This document shows, piece by piece, positions 17,801-26,007 of a stretch of DNA of 64,000 nucleotides. The translations under genes were made by a program, and so were the position numbers. Position 1 is the stretch's first letter; every line of letters starts with the position of its first letter. The stretch is from Rheinheimera nanhaiensis E407-8 (GTDB lineage: Bacteria > Pseudomonadota > Gammaproteobacteria > Enterobacterales > Alteromonadaceae). Location of the stretch: positions 1 through 64,000 of the forward strand of contig NZ_BAFK01000010.1 of assembly GCF_000296695.1 (NCBI RefSeq), written 5' to 3'. Under the pieces are notes generated by a model, which saw only the letters and a program-made list of their open reading frames with translations, was not told the DNA's origin and ran no database searches.

Positions 17801-18352
17801 CTGGACAGCTTTTTTAATGAGTATTTACAGCCTTTTGTGAATACCAGTCGCGCAACCTGGACCTTTAAACGCGATATTGGTCTGGATCACAGTGTGCTGA
17901 AAACCTTCCAGCAGGCCAGACAGATCAGAGCGGCATTCTTTGCTGATGGCAGCCAGAAACTGCAGGTCGGTTTTAGTTTAAAACCCGTCTATCTGGACAG
18001 GCACATTACCCACCTGCTGCTGGAGCTTGACGGGCAGGAGCTGTCTTACCGCCACGGCCCGACGCGCTCACGGCAGTTCTTCTGGCCCGGCGATCGCAAT
18101 AAGCTACAAACCCGGCTGGTGTTTACACCGGCTAACTCTGGCTTGCCATCGAACATCAGTCAGGAAGGTGAGTGGTCCTGGTTCCGCTTCCTTGATGCGC
18201 TGACCGAACAGCGGCCACAAACCCGCACCGATATGACGCTGCATCTGGCAGTGCAGGGTAATAAAGCACGGGTCGAGCTGGTGCCAGATACTGTTAACAA
18301 TCCGTTTTGGAGTAATGCGTTGGAGACTTTCAGTTGTCCGGTCAGTCTGTAA
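14804..18352 (+). CDS. tssM: T6SS inner-membrane protein TssM (IcmF)
   Basis: This 1,182-residue protein has two N-terminal transmembrane helices (about 15-38 and 45-64). A cytoplasmic NTPase domain follows with Walker A GPPGSGKTT (about 138-146) and a DTAGRY switch. A third helix lies near residue 445, then a large periplasmic part ends in the beta-rich TssJ-binding region. It spans the periplasm as the core of the TssJLM channel. The Walker A motif is intact, unlike in some TssM proteins. Its end overlaps the start of tagF by 19 bases. Confidence 0.95.
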   Translation: MKANAVLRSVLAVVKSSVFITVLGLLALALLIWFGGPLLAIAGHEPLASASARLATLLVIALVWGASHYIRGLRESRSHRQAVDTLLNGDEHQQQDELAKRDIEVLRQRMQKALDILKHARFGKARDIYQLPWYMLIGPPGSGKTTALHNSGLEFPLKEHMGADAISGIGGTRQCDWWFTNQAVLIDTAGRYTTQDSHAGQDSSAWQGFLGLLRKHRPRRPINGVIVFVSLADLLSQTRTERNLHARAIKQRVQELQNQLGMSFPVYVMFTKADLIAGFTEYFDNLTEEEREQVWGMTFDANQLDSEKGVVSQFNREFHAIINRLTQRLFSRLQYEHDQENRAAIYEFPRQLRLLQSAADDFLKEIFAPNPFEKATMLRGVYIASATQEGVPIDRVMSQLGSNFGLAEPPLRRQTGEGKGYFLKRFFEEIVIPERELASVNLQHKNRHRLIRRGVLAATALGAAWLVAGWAGSYSWNKDLVDQVATEIQSYQQLTATARTEIDVVALNDELNMLRDLPAGYAGVLPTDGPKNLGLYQGDKLGQAAKTAYQNALYQRFVPYLLASLTDEMQVNAEHRDYLYETLKTYLMIFRPEHFEAEQINAWFALYTERQYPGDVSQSLRLSLQNHLQATLELGVKGAQLDQDVVASARDMLLTVPLAERAYQRIRTELGKSHIPDFRLVDVLGSDGVKVVQRKSGQPLQQGISGLYTYKGFHGLFNVEKRRIIRSLMEDSWVYGELTDNGDEAADGTLSEQVTQKYLRDYVYLWQELLADISIRPVTDVEQGVFVTKVLAGPEQPVQSIIRAVQQNVRLTALPDSAEMTMAADVAGKVAQTQFSGQTSRLQRLLPEDMSALKQQLPGKEVELAFFEVLNISDAQLEQIAQTSRMYHDYLERLYIPGGMARQAYVNQLNGEGGDELSVALRRLKSDVPAPFSDWLSDLSADTGKLFAQGSRQHINEAWQGKVLAEYRRAIAGRYPLNRRSKDDIKLRDFERFFGYGGTLDSFFNEYLQPFVNTSRATWTFKRDIGLDHSVLKTFQQARQIRAAFFADGSQKLQVGFSLKPVYLDRHITHLLLELDGQELSYRHGPTRSRQFFWPGDRNKLQTRLVFTPANSGLPSNISQEGEWSWFRFLDALTEQRPQTRTDMTLHLAVQGNKARVELVPDTVNNPFWSNALETFSCPVSL

Positions 18353-19065
18353 ATTTAATTGGCATGTGCGGCAAAATTGCCAGCCGGGGCGATTTCGTCG
18401 CGCAGAATTTGTCCACCGCCTTTATCGACAGCTGGCAAGAATGGTTGCAGGCGGTGTTAGCGGTGAGCCGTGAGCAACTGGGCACGGCCTGGCTTGACAC
18501 TTACCTGACCAGTCCGGTCTGGCACTTTGCACTCTCTGCAGGCGTGTGCGGTGAGGAGGCCATGTGCGGTACTTTGATGCCAAGTGTCGATCAGGTGGGC
18601 CGGCATTTTCCCTTTACCCTGGCCCGGCGCCTGCAAGGTACGCCGGTATCCGCGCGGCTGAACGATAGCTGGGCGCAGGCGCTGCAAGAGCAGATCCTGC
18701 AAACGCTGGAAGACGACTTTGTGTTTGAGCCCTGGTTAGCGGCGCTGTTAACTGCTGATATCAGCTGGCCGGTATCTGAAGCGCTAACCACGCCGGCAAT
18801 GCCGCCAGCGCAGGGGCGTTCGGCTTGGGTGCTGACTGCAAACAACCCGCTTCAGGCTGAACAGCTGTTGCATCACAGCTACCGGCAACAGTTTGGCCGC
18901 TATTGTATCTGGTGGACTGATGGCTCGCCATTAGTTGAACCATGCACCCTGATCACCCAGGGGTTGCCGCAAGTCAGCCAGTTTGGCGCCATGCTTGACG
19001 GTCAGTGGCAACGCGGGCATTGGCAGCAAGCGCAAATTCTCAGCAATGGAACCGACAGTAAATGA
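18334..19065 (+). CDS. tagF: T6SS regulator TagF (ImpM family)
   Basis: This 243-residue cytoplasmic protein shows the TagF N-terminal signature MCGKIASRGDFVAQNL (compare GKLPSRGDFV in other members). In systems with threonine-phosphorylation control it acts as a post-translational repressor, sequestering the FHA protein. It starts with TTG at 18334 inside the end of tssM; a later ATG at 18364 would cut into the conserved motif. It overlaps the phosphatase gene by 4 bases, so it is translationally coupled to both neighbours. Confidence 0.88.
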   Translation: MSGQSVNLIGMCGKIASRGDFVAQNLSTAFIDSWQEWLQAVLAVSREQLGTAWLDTYLTSPVWHFALSAGVCGEEAMCGTLMPSVDQVGRHFPFTLARRLQGTPVSARLNDSWAQALQEQILQTLEDDFVFEPWLAALLTADISWPVSEALTTPAMPPAQGRSAWVLTANNPLQAEQLLHHSYRQQFGRYCIWWTDGSPLVEPCTLITQGLPQVSQFGAMLDGQWQRGHWQQAQILSNGTDSK

Positions 19066-19832
19066 AACAGGTGGTATCTCATGCCCAGACCCATAAAGGC
19101 TTGGTGCGCAAAATAAACGAAGACGCCTGTCTGGATCTGGCCGATAGCGGTGTCTGGCTGGTTGCCGATGGCATGGGCGGCCACGCCGCAGGCGACATTG
19201 CCAGTCAGTTGGTGGTAGATACCATTAAGGTGGCTGTACAGCGGGCGGCACAGGTATCTGTGCGGCTGTTAACAGAGTCGTTGTTACAGGCTAATGAGGA
19301 ATTGTGCCGATACAGCGAAAAGCACCTGAACGGTCATACCGCAGGTTCCACCGTTGTGCTGCTGCTACTGGACAAATGGCATTATCACTTTCTCTGGGCC
19401 GGTGACAGCCGTGGCTACTTATTGCGTAACAATGTACTAAGACAGATTACCCGCGATCACTCTCAGGTCAATGAAATGGTAGAGCAGGGGTTACTGCGCA
19501 GTGAGGAGGCTGAGCATCATGAGCTGGCGAATGTGATCACCAGGGCGGTGGGCGTTGATCCGCATTTGAGTATTGATGTGATTAGCGGCGTCTGGCAGCC
19601 CGGTGATGTGTTTTTATTATGCAGTGACGGCCTGAATAAAGAACTGAGTGATGACGAGATTTATCAGTATCTGGCGCACAATAATATTGCTGAGGCTAAC
19701 CGGGCACTATTACATTCTACCCTGGTGGCAGGGGCGCGTGACAACGTCACCTGTATTTTAGTCAAGGTGGATAACAACACTGAAAATGTAAACGAAAAAG
19801 ACAAAACCATTCCGGTATTTATTAAAAATTAG
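19062..19832 (+). CDS. pppA: T6SS PP2C-type protein phosphatase (PppA)
   Basis: This 256-residue cytoplasmic metallophosphatase counteracts the T6SS kinase. All PP2C motifs are present: RKINEDAC near the start, VADGMGGHAAGDIAS (about 32-46), the LWAGDSRGYLLR strand, CSDGLNKELSD and ARDNVTCILVKV. The aspartates for the two metal ions are intact. ATGA overlap with tagF indicates coupling. Together with the kinase (7999-10008) and TagH it completes a phosphorylation switch as in the Pseudomonas H1 system. Confidence 0.92.
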   Translation: MKQVVSHAQTHKGLVRKINEDACLDLADSGVWLVADGMGGHAAGDIASQLVVDTIKVAVQRAAQVSVRLLTESLLQANEELCRYSEKHLNGHTAGSTVVLLLLDKWHYHFLWAGDSRGYLLRNNVLRQITRDHSQVNEMVEQGLLRSEEAEHHELANVITRAVGVDPHLSIDVISGVWQPGDVFLLCSDGLNKELSDDEIYQYLAHNNIAEANRALLHSTLVAGARDNVTCILVKVDNNTENVNEKDKTIPVFIKN

Positions 19833-19910
19833 AAAATATAAGTTAAATGTTGTCATTAATAAAACATTAAAGTAACATTATTCGCTGTTTCATGTTCGTA
19901 TTCGGTTGTT

Positions 19911-21002
19911 GTGATGGATTACAGTGAATTAATTGATTTTGAATTGTTAATTAATGCGATATCTGCTGATTCGCCTAGCGGCATCGATCCGCGTAGCGAT
20001 ATCTCACCTACCTCACAGTATTATCAGCTGAAAGATATTCGCGGTCAGGCCAGAGCGAACGAGCGCTCATTACTGGCCGAAGATGAGGATTTTCAGGCGC
20101 TGGCCATAGATTGGCGGCCATTGTCGGAGCAAATTCCCACCTTGTTGTGCCAGCAGGTAAAAGATTTAGAGTACTGTGCCTGGCTAATTGAAGCCTTATG
20201 CCGTACCCACGGTTTTGTTGGCTTGGCTACCGGCTTTAAAACTACCCGCTTGCTGATTGAACATTTTTGGCCCACGGTTTACCCCTTGCCGGATGAAGAT
20301 GGCATGGAAGTGCGCATTGCACCGCTGATTGGCTTAAATGGTTACGAAGGTGATGGTGCCCTGATCACGCCAATTTTAAGCATTCCGCTAACTGAGCTGA
20401 CAGCACATGGTCAGTTTGCCTGCTGGCAGTATCAGCGTGCGGCAGATATTTCCCGCAAAGACGAGAAACGGCAAAAGCAAAAAGCCGATGCCGGTATTGC
20501 CAGCCTGGAGCAAATTAAAGACGCCGTGGCAGAAAGCTCAGCTGGCTTTTACCAGCAACTGGTGCAACAAATTGAAACGGCGATGGCCGAGTTTAACCTG
20601 TTGTCGCAAGCCATGGACGCGGCAATGAACGGCGAGCCCCAGCCTACCAGTGCCATCAGTAAGGCGATGCAAAAGTGTTTGGACGCGGTGCGTTACCTGG
20701 CAGCAGATAAGTTGGCACAGCAGGCTGAGCTAAATGCTGAACCGCAGCACGATGATGACGGCACCGTAGCAGCAGATCCGGTGCAAAAACAAGTGCAAAG
20801 CCGCGAGCAGGTGTTGCTTAGCCTGAAGCAGGCGGCTGAGTTTTTTCGCAAAACTGAGCCGCATTCGCCTATTTCTTACGCCCTCGAGCAGGTCGTGCAT
20901 TGGAGTGGCCTCAGTTTGCCTGAGCTGCTACAGGAATTAATTGATGATAACAACAGCCGCAACCATTACTTCCGGCTGGCGGGGATCCCGCAACAAAAGT
21001 AG
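19911..21002 (+). CDS. tssA: T6SS cap/baseplate-associated protein TssA
   Basis: This 363-residue protein has an ImpA_N domain (about residues 15-125): DSPSGIDPRSD, RDWRPL-type AIDWRPLSEQ, and ALCRTHGFVGLATG leading to HFWPTVYPLPDEDGMEVR. It coordinates baseplate assembly and sheath polymerisation. The C-terminal part is of the short type (VHWSGLSLPELLQELI). It starts with GTG 19911 or ATG 19914. The 78-bp AT-rich gap before it, with no visible ribosome-binding site, separates the regulatory/membrane half from the sheath half of the cluster and may hold a weak internal promoter. Confidence 0.88.
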   Translation: MMDYSELIDFELLINAISADSPSGIDPRSDISPTSQYYQLKDIRGQARANERSLLAEDEDFQALAIDWRPLSEQIPTLLCQQVKDLEYCAWLIEALCRTHGFVGLATGFKTTRLLIEHFWPTVYPLPDEDGMEVRIAPLIGLNGYEGDGALITPILSIPLTELTAHGQFACWQYQRAADISRKDEKRQKQKADAGIASLEQIKDAVAESSAGFYQQLVQQIETAMAEFNLLSQAMDAAMNGEPQPTSAISKAMQKCLDAVRYLAADKLAQQAELNAEPQHDDDGTVAADPVQKQVQSREQVLLSLKQAAEFFRKTEPHSPISYALEQVVHWSGLSLPELLQELIDDNNSRNHYFRLAGIPQQK

Positions 21003-21053
21003 TGCTAACGCACTTACTGAAACACTTAACAGCTGAGTAACAGGAGAAAGTCA

Positions 21054-21554
21054 ATGGAAAGTATTCATAGCAAGTTATCCCGGGTGCGTAAGCCCCGCGT
21101 GCATATTACTTATGACGTCGAAACAGAAGGAGCTGCGGTTAAGAAAGAGCTGCCGTTTGTTGTTGGCGTAATGGGTGATTTTGCCGGCCAGAATACCGAG
21201 GCGTTAAAGCCGTTAAAAGATCGTCGTTTTGTGCAGATAGACCGCGATAACTTTGATGAAGTGTTAAAACGGATGAACCCGAAACTGAATTTCAAAGTGG
21301 AAAATAAATTAGCCGCTGATGGCAGCGAGTTCAGTGTCGACCTGCAATTTAAGTCGATGCAGGATTTTGAACCGGCAGCCATTGTTAAGCAGGTAGAGCC
21401 GTTAGACAAGCTGATGGCCACACGCAATAAGCTGCGCGATTTGATGACCAAGATTGACCGTTCAGAAGAGCTGGAAAATATCCTGGAGCGCGTGCTGAAC
21501 AATAACGAAGACTTGCAGAAGCTGGCGCAGGATCTGAGCGTGGAGAGCAAATAA
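21054..21554 (+). CDS. tssB: T6SS contractile sheath small subunit TssB (VipA)
   Basis: This 166-residue protein has the family start [20 protein letters not shown] and the central [13 protein letters not shown]. It pairs with TssC to build the contractile sheath. The C-terminal helix (about residues 125-160), which in other systems holds the TssC contact, is present. An AGGAGA ribosome-binding site lies ahead of the ATG. It ends one base before tssC. Confidence 0.96.
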   Translation: MESIHSKLSRVRKPRVHITYDVETEGAAVKKELPFVVGVMGDFAGQNTEALKPLKDRRFVQIDRDNFDEVLKRMNPKLNFKVENKLAADGSEFSVDLQFKSMQDFEPAAIVKQVEPLDKLMATRNKLRDLMTKIDRSEELENILERVLNNNEDLQKLAQDLSVESK

Positions 21555-21555
21555 C

Positions 21556-23049
21556 ATGAGCACTGAAGCCTTATTAGAACAACATGATAATGCTGCGCTG
21601 GCCAGCAGCTCGTTATTAGAGCAAGCGATTGGCGCCACTAAACAAACTGACGCCTCTCGTGCGGAAGAGTTACTGCGTACCCTAACCGAAGAAGCCTTAA
21701 GCGGCACGGTAAGCTGGAACAAGAACTTAACGGTAACCTTTAACGAAGCCATTAACCGGCTGGATAAGCTGATTTCTGAGCAGTTAGCCGCCATTATGCA
21801 TGCTCCGGCATTTCAGAAGTTAGAAGGTAGCTGGCGTGGTTTGCACCATTTGGTGACGAACTCTGAGACCAGCGCTTCGCTTAAGATCCGCATGATCAGC
21901 ATGAGTAAAAAAGAGCTGTATAAGGATTTAAGCAAAGCGGTCGAGTTTGACCAAAGCCAGACTTTCAAGAAAGTCTATGAGTCAGAATTTGGTACCCCGG
22001 GCGGTGAGCCATACGGCGCTATTATCGGTGATTACGAGTTCACCAATCACCCGGAAGATATTGAAACCTTAACCTACATGTCTAACGTGGCTGCAGCGGG
22101 TTTCTGTCCGTTTATTTCAGCCTCATCGCCGGCGTTATTTGGTTTTGATGACTGGACTGAACTATCTAAACCACGCGATTTAGAGAAAATTTTCGAGTCA
22201 CTGGAATACACCAAATGGCGCTCGTTCCGTGACAGCGACGATTCACGCTTTGTTACCCTGACCATGCCACGGGTACTGGCGCGCCTGCCATATGGCGCGG
22301 CAACTGCGCCGATTGAAGAATTTGGCTTTGAAGAGTTCGAGCTTGACCCGCATAAAGGCGTAGCCAAAACCACTAACCATGCTGATTATTGCTGGATGAA
22401 CGCTGCTTATGTCATGGGTACCAAGCTGACCAATGCCTTTGCTCAGTATGGTTTCTGTACTGCTATTCGTGGTGCAGAGGGTGGTGGCAAGGTTGAAGGT
22501 TTACCCAGCCATATCTTTATGAGTGACGATGGTGACCCGGATCTGAAGTGCCCAACCGAAATTGGTATTACTGACCGGCGTGAAGCTGAGCTGGGTAAAA
22601 TGGGCTTTTTGCCACTGTGTCATTATAAAAATACCGACTATGCGGTGTTTTTCGGTGCCCAAACGGCGCAAAAACCGAAGAAATACGACACCCCTGAAGC
22701 GACAGCTAATGCGGCAATTTCAGCTCGTCTGCCTTATCTGATGGCAACGTCACGCTTTGCCCATTATTTAAAAGTTCTGGCGCGCGACAAGATCGGTAGT
22801 TTTATGGAAGCCGAAGATGTTGAAGTCTGGTTAAACCGCTGGATCCTGAACTACGTTAATGCCTCAGAAGGCAGTGGTCAGGAAGTGCGCGCGCGTTATC
22901 CGCTGGCCGATGCCAAAGTGCAGGTGCGTGAAATTCCGGGTCGTCCGGGTTCATATAATGCGGTGGCCTGGTTACGCCCCTGGTTACAGTTAGAAGAGCT
23001 GTCTACCTCACTGCGTTTAGTGGCAAAAATCCCTGAGATGGGTGGTTAA
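21556..23049 (+). CDS. tssC: T6SS contractile sheath large subunit TssC (VipB)
   Basis: This 497-residue main sheath protein shows typical motifs: [42 protein letters not shown] [23 protein letters not shown] and, at the end, [19 protein letters not shown]. Its length matches the family. It polymerises with TssB around the Hcp tube, and the ClpV-type ATPase TssH recycles it. It is directly downstream of tssB. Confidence 0.97.
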   Translation: MSTEALLEQHDNAALASSSLLEQAIGATKQTDASRAEELLRTLTEEALSGTVSWNKNLTVTFNEAINRLDKLISEQLAAIMHAPAFQKLEGSWRGLHHLVTNSETSASLKIRMISMSKKELYKDLSKAVEFDQSQTFKKVYESEFGTPGGEPYGAIIGDYEFTNHPEDIETLTYMSNVAAAGFCPFISASSPALFGFDDWTELSKPRDLEKIFESLEYTKWRSFRDSDDSRFVTLTMPRVLARLPYGAATAPIEEFGFEEFELDPHKGVAKTTNHADYCWMNAAYVMGTKLTNAFAQYGFCTAIRGAEGGGKVEGLPSHIFMSDDGDPDLKCPTEIGITDRREAELGKMGFLPLCHYKNTDYAVFFGAQTAQKPKKYDTPEATANAAISARLPYLMATSRFAHYLKVLARDKIGSFMEAEDVEVWLNRWILNYVNASEGSGQEVRARYPLADAKVQVREIPGRPGSYNAVAWLRPWLQLEELSTSLRLVAKIPEMGG

Positions 23050-23132
23050 TAACAACTTGGCGCAGCGGCCGTTATCCCCCGGTTGCTGTGCCTTGGTTGT
23101 CGCCCAAACTGAATGAAGTGGACGAGGATGTC

Positions 23133-24686
23133 ATGGCTGACGCGGTAAGTTTCGTATCACAGGATGTGTTTACACAGCCATCTTTTAGTGATGCCATAGC
23201 ACAAGATGCCAAGCAGCCGGCCTATACCCGGCTGGAGCGTAGTGGTGTGCTAGCGCGCTTTTTACGCGAGCAAGACCCGTTAGCCGCTATTTTGTACTGG
23301 CAACAACATGTTGCCGTTGCCAACGTTAACCGGGTTGATCAGGTCAGGGCGTTGTTATGCCGCGCTATTGCTGATATCGACCAGCTGATTAACCAGCAGT
23401 TAAACGCCATTATTCATCACAGTGCGTTTCAGCAGCTGGAAGCCAGCTGGCGTGGCTTGTTGTATCTGGCTGAGCAAACCGAGCGGCATGATCGCGAGCA
23501 GAAGATTAAAGTAAAGCTATTGTCGTTATCCTGGGCTGAGCTGAGTAAAGACATCAACCGCGCCATTGATTTTGATCAAAGTGACTTTTTTAAGCTGATT
23601 TATGACAACGAGTTTGACATGCCCGGCGGTGAGCCCTTTGGTGTGTTAATTGGCGATTATCAGATCAGCCACAAAATACGTCCCGGCCAGCTCAGTAACG
23701 ATTTAGACACCCTAAAAGAAGTGGCCCGTACCGCAGCGGCAGCCTTTGCGCCCTTTATTTGCGCAGCGCACCCGTCGTTGTTCGGTGTCGATCATTTCTC
23801 TGAGCTTGGTCAGGTTGCTGACATTGGCAGCCAGTTTAAACAACCTGAATACATAAAATGGCGCTCATTACGGGCGATGGAAGATGCCCGCTTTTTAGGC
23901 GTGGTACTGCCGCAGATCCTGATGCGCAGCCCATACAAAGACGATGGCTCGCGCACGGAAGGTTTTGTGTTTCGGGAAACCCTGGCTAACAGCGAGCAGG
24001 ATTACCTGTGGGGTAATGCCGCTTTTGCCTTTGCCGCTGTACTGGTCAGAGCCTACAGCGAATCCGGTTGGTTTGCCCAAATTCGCGGTATGAAAGCTGG
24101 CCAGCAAAGTTTTGGCCTGGTGTGTGATTTGCCGGTCAGCCGTTATGAGACAGAAAAGTATCAAAACGCCAATAAGCCGTCGGTCAATTTACTGGTGGGG
24201 TATCGTTTTGAATCGCAGTTATCTGACAATGGCTTTGTACCGCTGTCAGCCGTGCCGTACAGCGATTATTTTGCCTTTTATAACAATGCCTCGGTGCAAC
24301 AGGCCAAAGTGTATGACGATAAGCTGTCGACCGTGAACGCCCGTTTATCCGCCATGTTGCAATACATCCTCTGTGTTGCCCGTTTTGCACATTATATCAA
24401 GGTGATAGGCCGCGATAAGGTGGGCGGCTATCAGTCTGCCGAGCATTGTGAGCAGGAGCTGCAGCGCTGGCTGCACAATTACACTACCGCCTCGACGGAT
24501 GCGTCAACCGACGTCCGGGCGCGTCACCCGCTGCGCGAAGCGCGCATTCAGGTGCGGGAAAAGCGCGGCGAGCCGGGCCGCTATTACTCCATTATTCAAC
24601 TGCAACCGCATTTTCAGTTAGATCAAATGATTACAACAGTAAAGTTGGTTGCCGAGTTATCACCTAAACAAGCTGCTACAGCGTGA
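23133..24686 (+). CDS. Second TssC-like sheath protein (ImpD-type paralogue)
   Basis: This 517-residue paralogue of the preceding TssC shares FQQLEASWRGLLYLAEQTE, NEFDMPGGEPFGVLIGDYQ and the final VREKRGEPGRYYSIIQLQPHFQLD. It diverges across the middle and lacks the GGGKVEGLP block. Similar TssC doublets (ImpC/ImpD) are known in imp-type T6SS clusters such as that of Agrobacterium. It may make a specialised sheath layer or a baseplate-proximal ring; this is inference. ATG 23133, with GACGAGGA upstream, was preferred to an in-frame GTG at 23088. Confidence 0.88.
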   Translation: MADAVSFVSQDVFTQPSFSDAIAQDAKQPAYTRLERSGVLARFLREQDPLAAILYWQQHVAVANVNRVDQVRALLCRAIADIDQLINQQLNAIIHHSAFQQLEASWRGLLYLAEQTERHDREQKIKVKLLSLSWAELSKDINRAIDFDQSDFFKLIYDNEFDMPGGEPFGVLIGDYQISHKIRPGQLSNDLDTLKEVARTAAAAFAPFICAAHPSLFGVDHFSELGQVADIGSQFKQPEYIKWRSLRAMEDARFLGVVLPQILMRSPYKDDGSRTEGFVFRETLANSEQDYLWGNAAFAFAAVLVRAYSESGWFAQIRGMKAGQQSFGLVCDLPVSRYETEKYQNANKPSVNLLVGYRFESQLSDNGFVPLSAVPYSDYFAFYNNASVQQAKVYDDKLSTVNARLSAMLQYILCVARFAHYIKVIGRDKVGGYQSAEHCEQELQRWLHNYTTASTDASTDVRARHPLREARIQVREKRGEPGRYYSIIQLQPHFQLDQMITTVKLVAELSPKQAATA

Positions 24687-24694
24687 GGTTAACC

Positions 24695-25495
24695 GTGAAA
24701 CAATTACAGACTTTTATCAAACAAGGCGAACTGATAAGCGCAACTGAGCGCGCTATTGCCATACTGCGTGACGATCCGGCCAATGCCGATGTGCGGGCCT
24801 GTTACATCGAATTGTTGTGTATCCAGGGCGCGTTAGAAAAAGCCGACCAACAGCTGGATATGATGGTGCGCCAGCATCCGGATTTTCTGGTCGGTGCGGT
24901 TAACCTGCGCCAGTTGATCCGCGCCGCTTCTGCCCGGCAGGATTTTTACCAGGGCGGCATGACAGCGACCTTGTTTAGCGAACCGGATCAGCTGTTTGAA
25001 GCCTTGTTAACGCTACGGTTGGCGCTGAAGGAGCAGGATTATGCCGCTGCGGCTGAAGCGGCTGCGCAAATGGAAGCGGCCCGGCCGGCGGCGTCATTTG
25101 AGCTAAATGGCAGTACGGTGAGCGAGCTGCGTGATATTGACGATAGCCTGGGCGCGTACCTGGAGCTATTTGGCACCGATGGCAAGTTTTACCTGGCCCG
25201 CTTTGATGAAATTGACAGCCTGCAGCTGAAAAAGCCGGAATCTTTGCTCGATACCGTATGGCGGCGTGCGGAAATTGTTATTAAAGATGGCCCACAGGGC
25301 GAGGTGTTTGTGCCGCTGACCTATGTCGGCAGCAGCCGCATCTCTGAGCGGCTGGGTAAAGACACTGACTGGCAACAACTGCATGAACAACTGTTTACCG
25401 GCATCGGCCAGAAAATGCTGTTGGCCGGTGAGCAGGCGCTGCCGCTGGCAGAGCTAAAAAGCCTGGCGTTGTGTGACATGGCTGAAATGGCCTAG
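24695..25495 (+). CDS. tagJ: T6SS accessory protein TagJ (ImpE/SciE family)
   Basis: This 266-residue cytoplasmic protein has an N-terminal TPR-like part (about residues 5-85). The C-terminal ImpE domain has DSLGAYLELFGTDGKFY, an ESLLDTVWRRAEIVIKDGP core and LGKDTDWQQL. TagJ proteins bind the TssB N-terminus and modulate sheath recycling by ClpV. GTG 24695 was chosen because GAGG lies 6 bases upstream. The gene starts 9 bases after the tssC-paralogue stop, in the usual ImpD-ImpE order. Confidence 0.88.
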   Translation: MKQLQTFIKQGELISATERAIAILRDDPANADVRACYIELLCIQGALEKADQQLDMMVRQHPDFLVGAVNLRQLIRAASARQDFYQGGMTATLFSEPDQLFEALLTLRLALKEQDYAAAAEAAAQMEAARPAASFELNGSTVSELRDIDDSLGAYLELFGTDGKFYLARFDEIDSLQLKKPESLLDTVWRRAEIVIKDGPQGEVFVPLTYVGSSRISERLGKDTDWQQLHEQLFTGIGQKMLLAGEQALPLAELKSLALCDMAEMA

Positions 25496-25515
25496 TCAGA
25501 GCGGGAGTGGGGCAT

Positions 25516-26007
25516 TTGAAGCTACAGGCGAAACAACCGTTACAGCAGTCAATACTGGACCGGTTAATTGACGATGCTCCGGGCCAGCAGGACAGCGGCC
25601 GCAGCCGGCGCGGTTTTGATTTAAAAGCCCTGCGTCAGAGTGTGCGCCGCGATTTAGAAAACCTGCTTAACAGCCGGGTGCAGTGGCATACCTGGCCCGA
25701 CAGCTATCAAGAGTTGTCACAAAGTCTGCTGAATTACGGTTTACCGGATTTCTCGGTAATGGTGGTGGACTCAGACGAGGGCCGTTTACAACTGTGCCGC
25801 GCAGTAGAGCAGAGTATTCGCCGGTTTGAACCGCGTTTTGTTGATGTTGAGGTCAGTGTGCCGGAGCAGGAGCATGGCATGGAGCGGGTGTTAAAACTGC
25901 GCATTCAGGCCTTATTGTATGCCGATCCGGAGCCGGAGCACATTATGTTCGACTCCGAAGTAGAGCCGGTGCATTTAGGATTGACCATCAGGGATTATCA
26001 GGCATGA
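25516..26007 (+). CDS. tssE: T6SS baseplate protein TssE (gp25-like)
   Basis: This protein of about 163 residues is in the GPW/gp25 family, the T4 gp25 homologue that nucleates sheath assembly. The motif RRDLENLLNSR (about 49-59) is the family EPR-like core region; YGLPDFSVM and the C-terminal LKLRIQALL strand also fit. The start is uncertain: TTG 25516 lies 9 bases after GGGAG, while GTG 25507 is too close to it. It overlaps tssF by 4 bases. Confidence 0.92.
   Translation: MKLQAKQPLQQSILDRLIDDAPGQQDSGRSRRGFDLKALRQSVRRDLENLLNSRVQWHTWPDSYQELSQSLLNYGLPDFSVMVVDSDEGRLQLCRAVEQSIRRFEPRFVDVEVSVPEQEHGMERVLKLRIQALLYADPEPEHIMFDSEVEPVHLGLTIRDYQA

Noticed and set aside
21556-24686. tssC doublet as an assembly duplication
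   Set aside because: The two genes differ throughout, including length and central motifs, so they are true paralogues.
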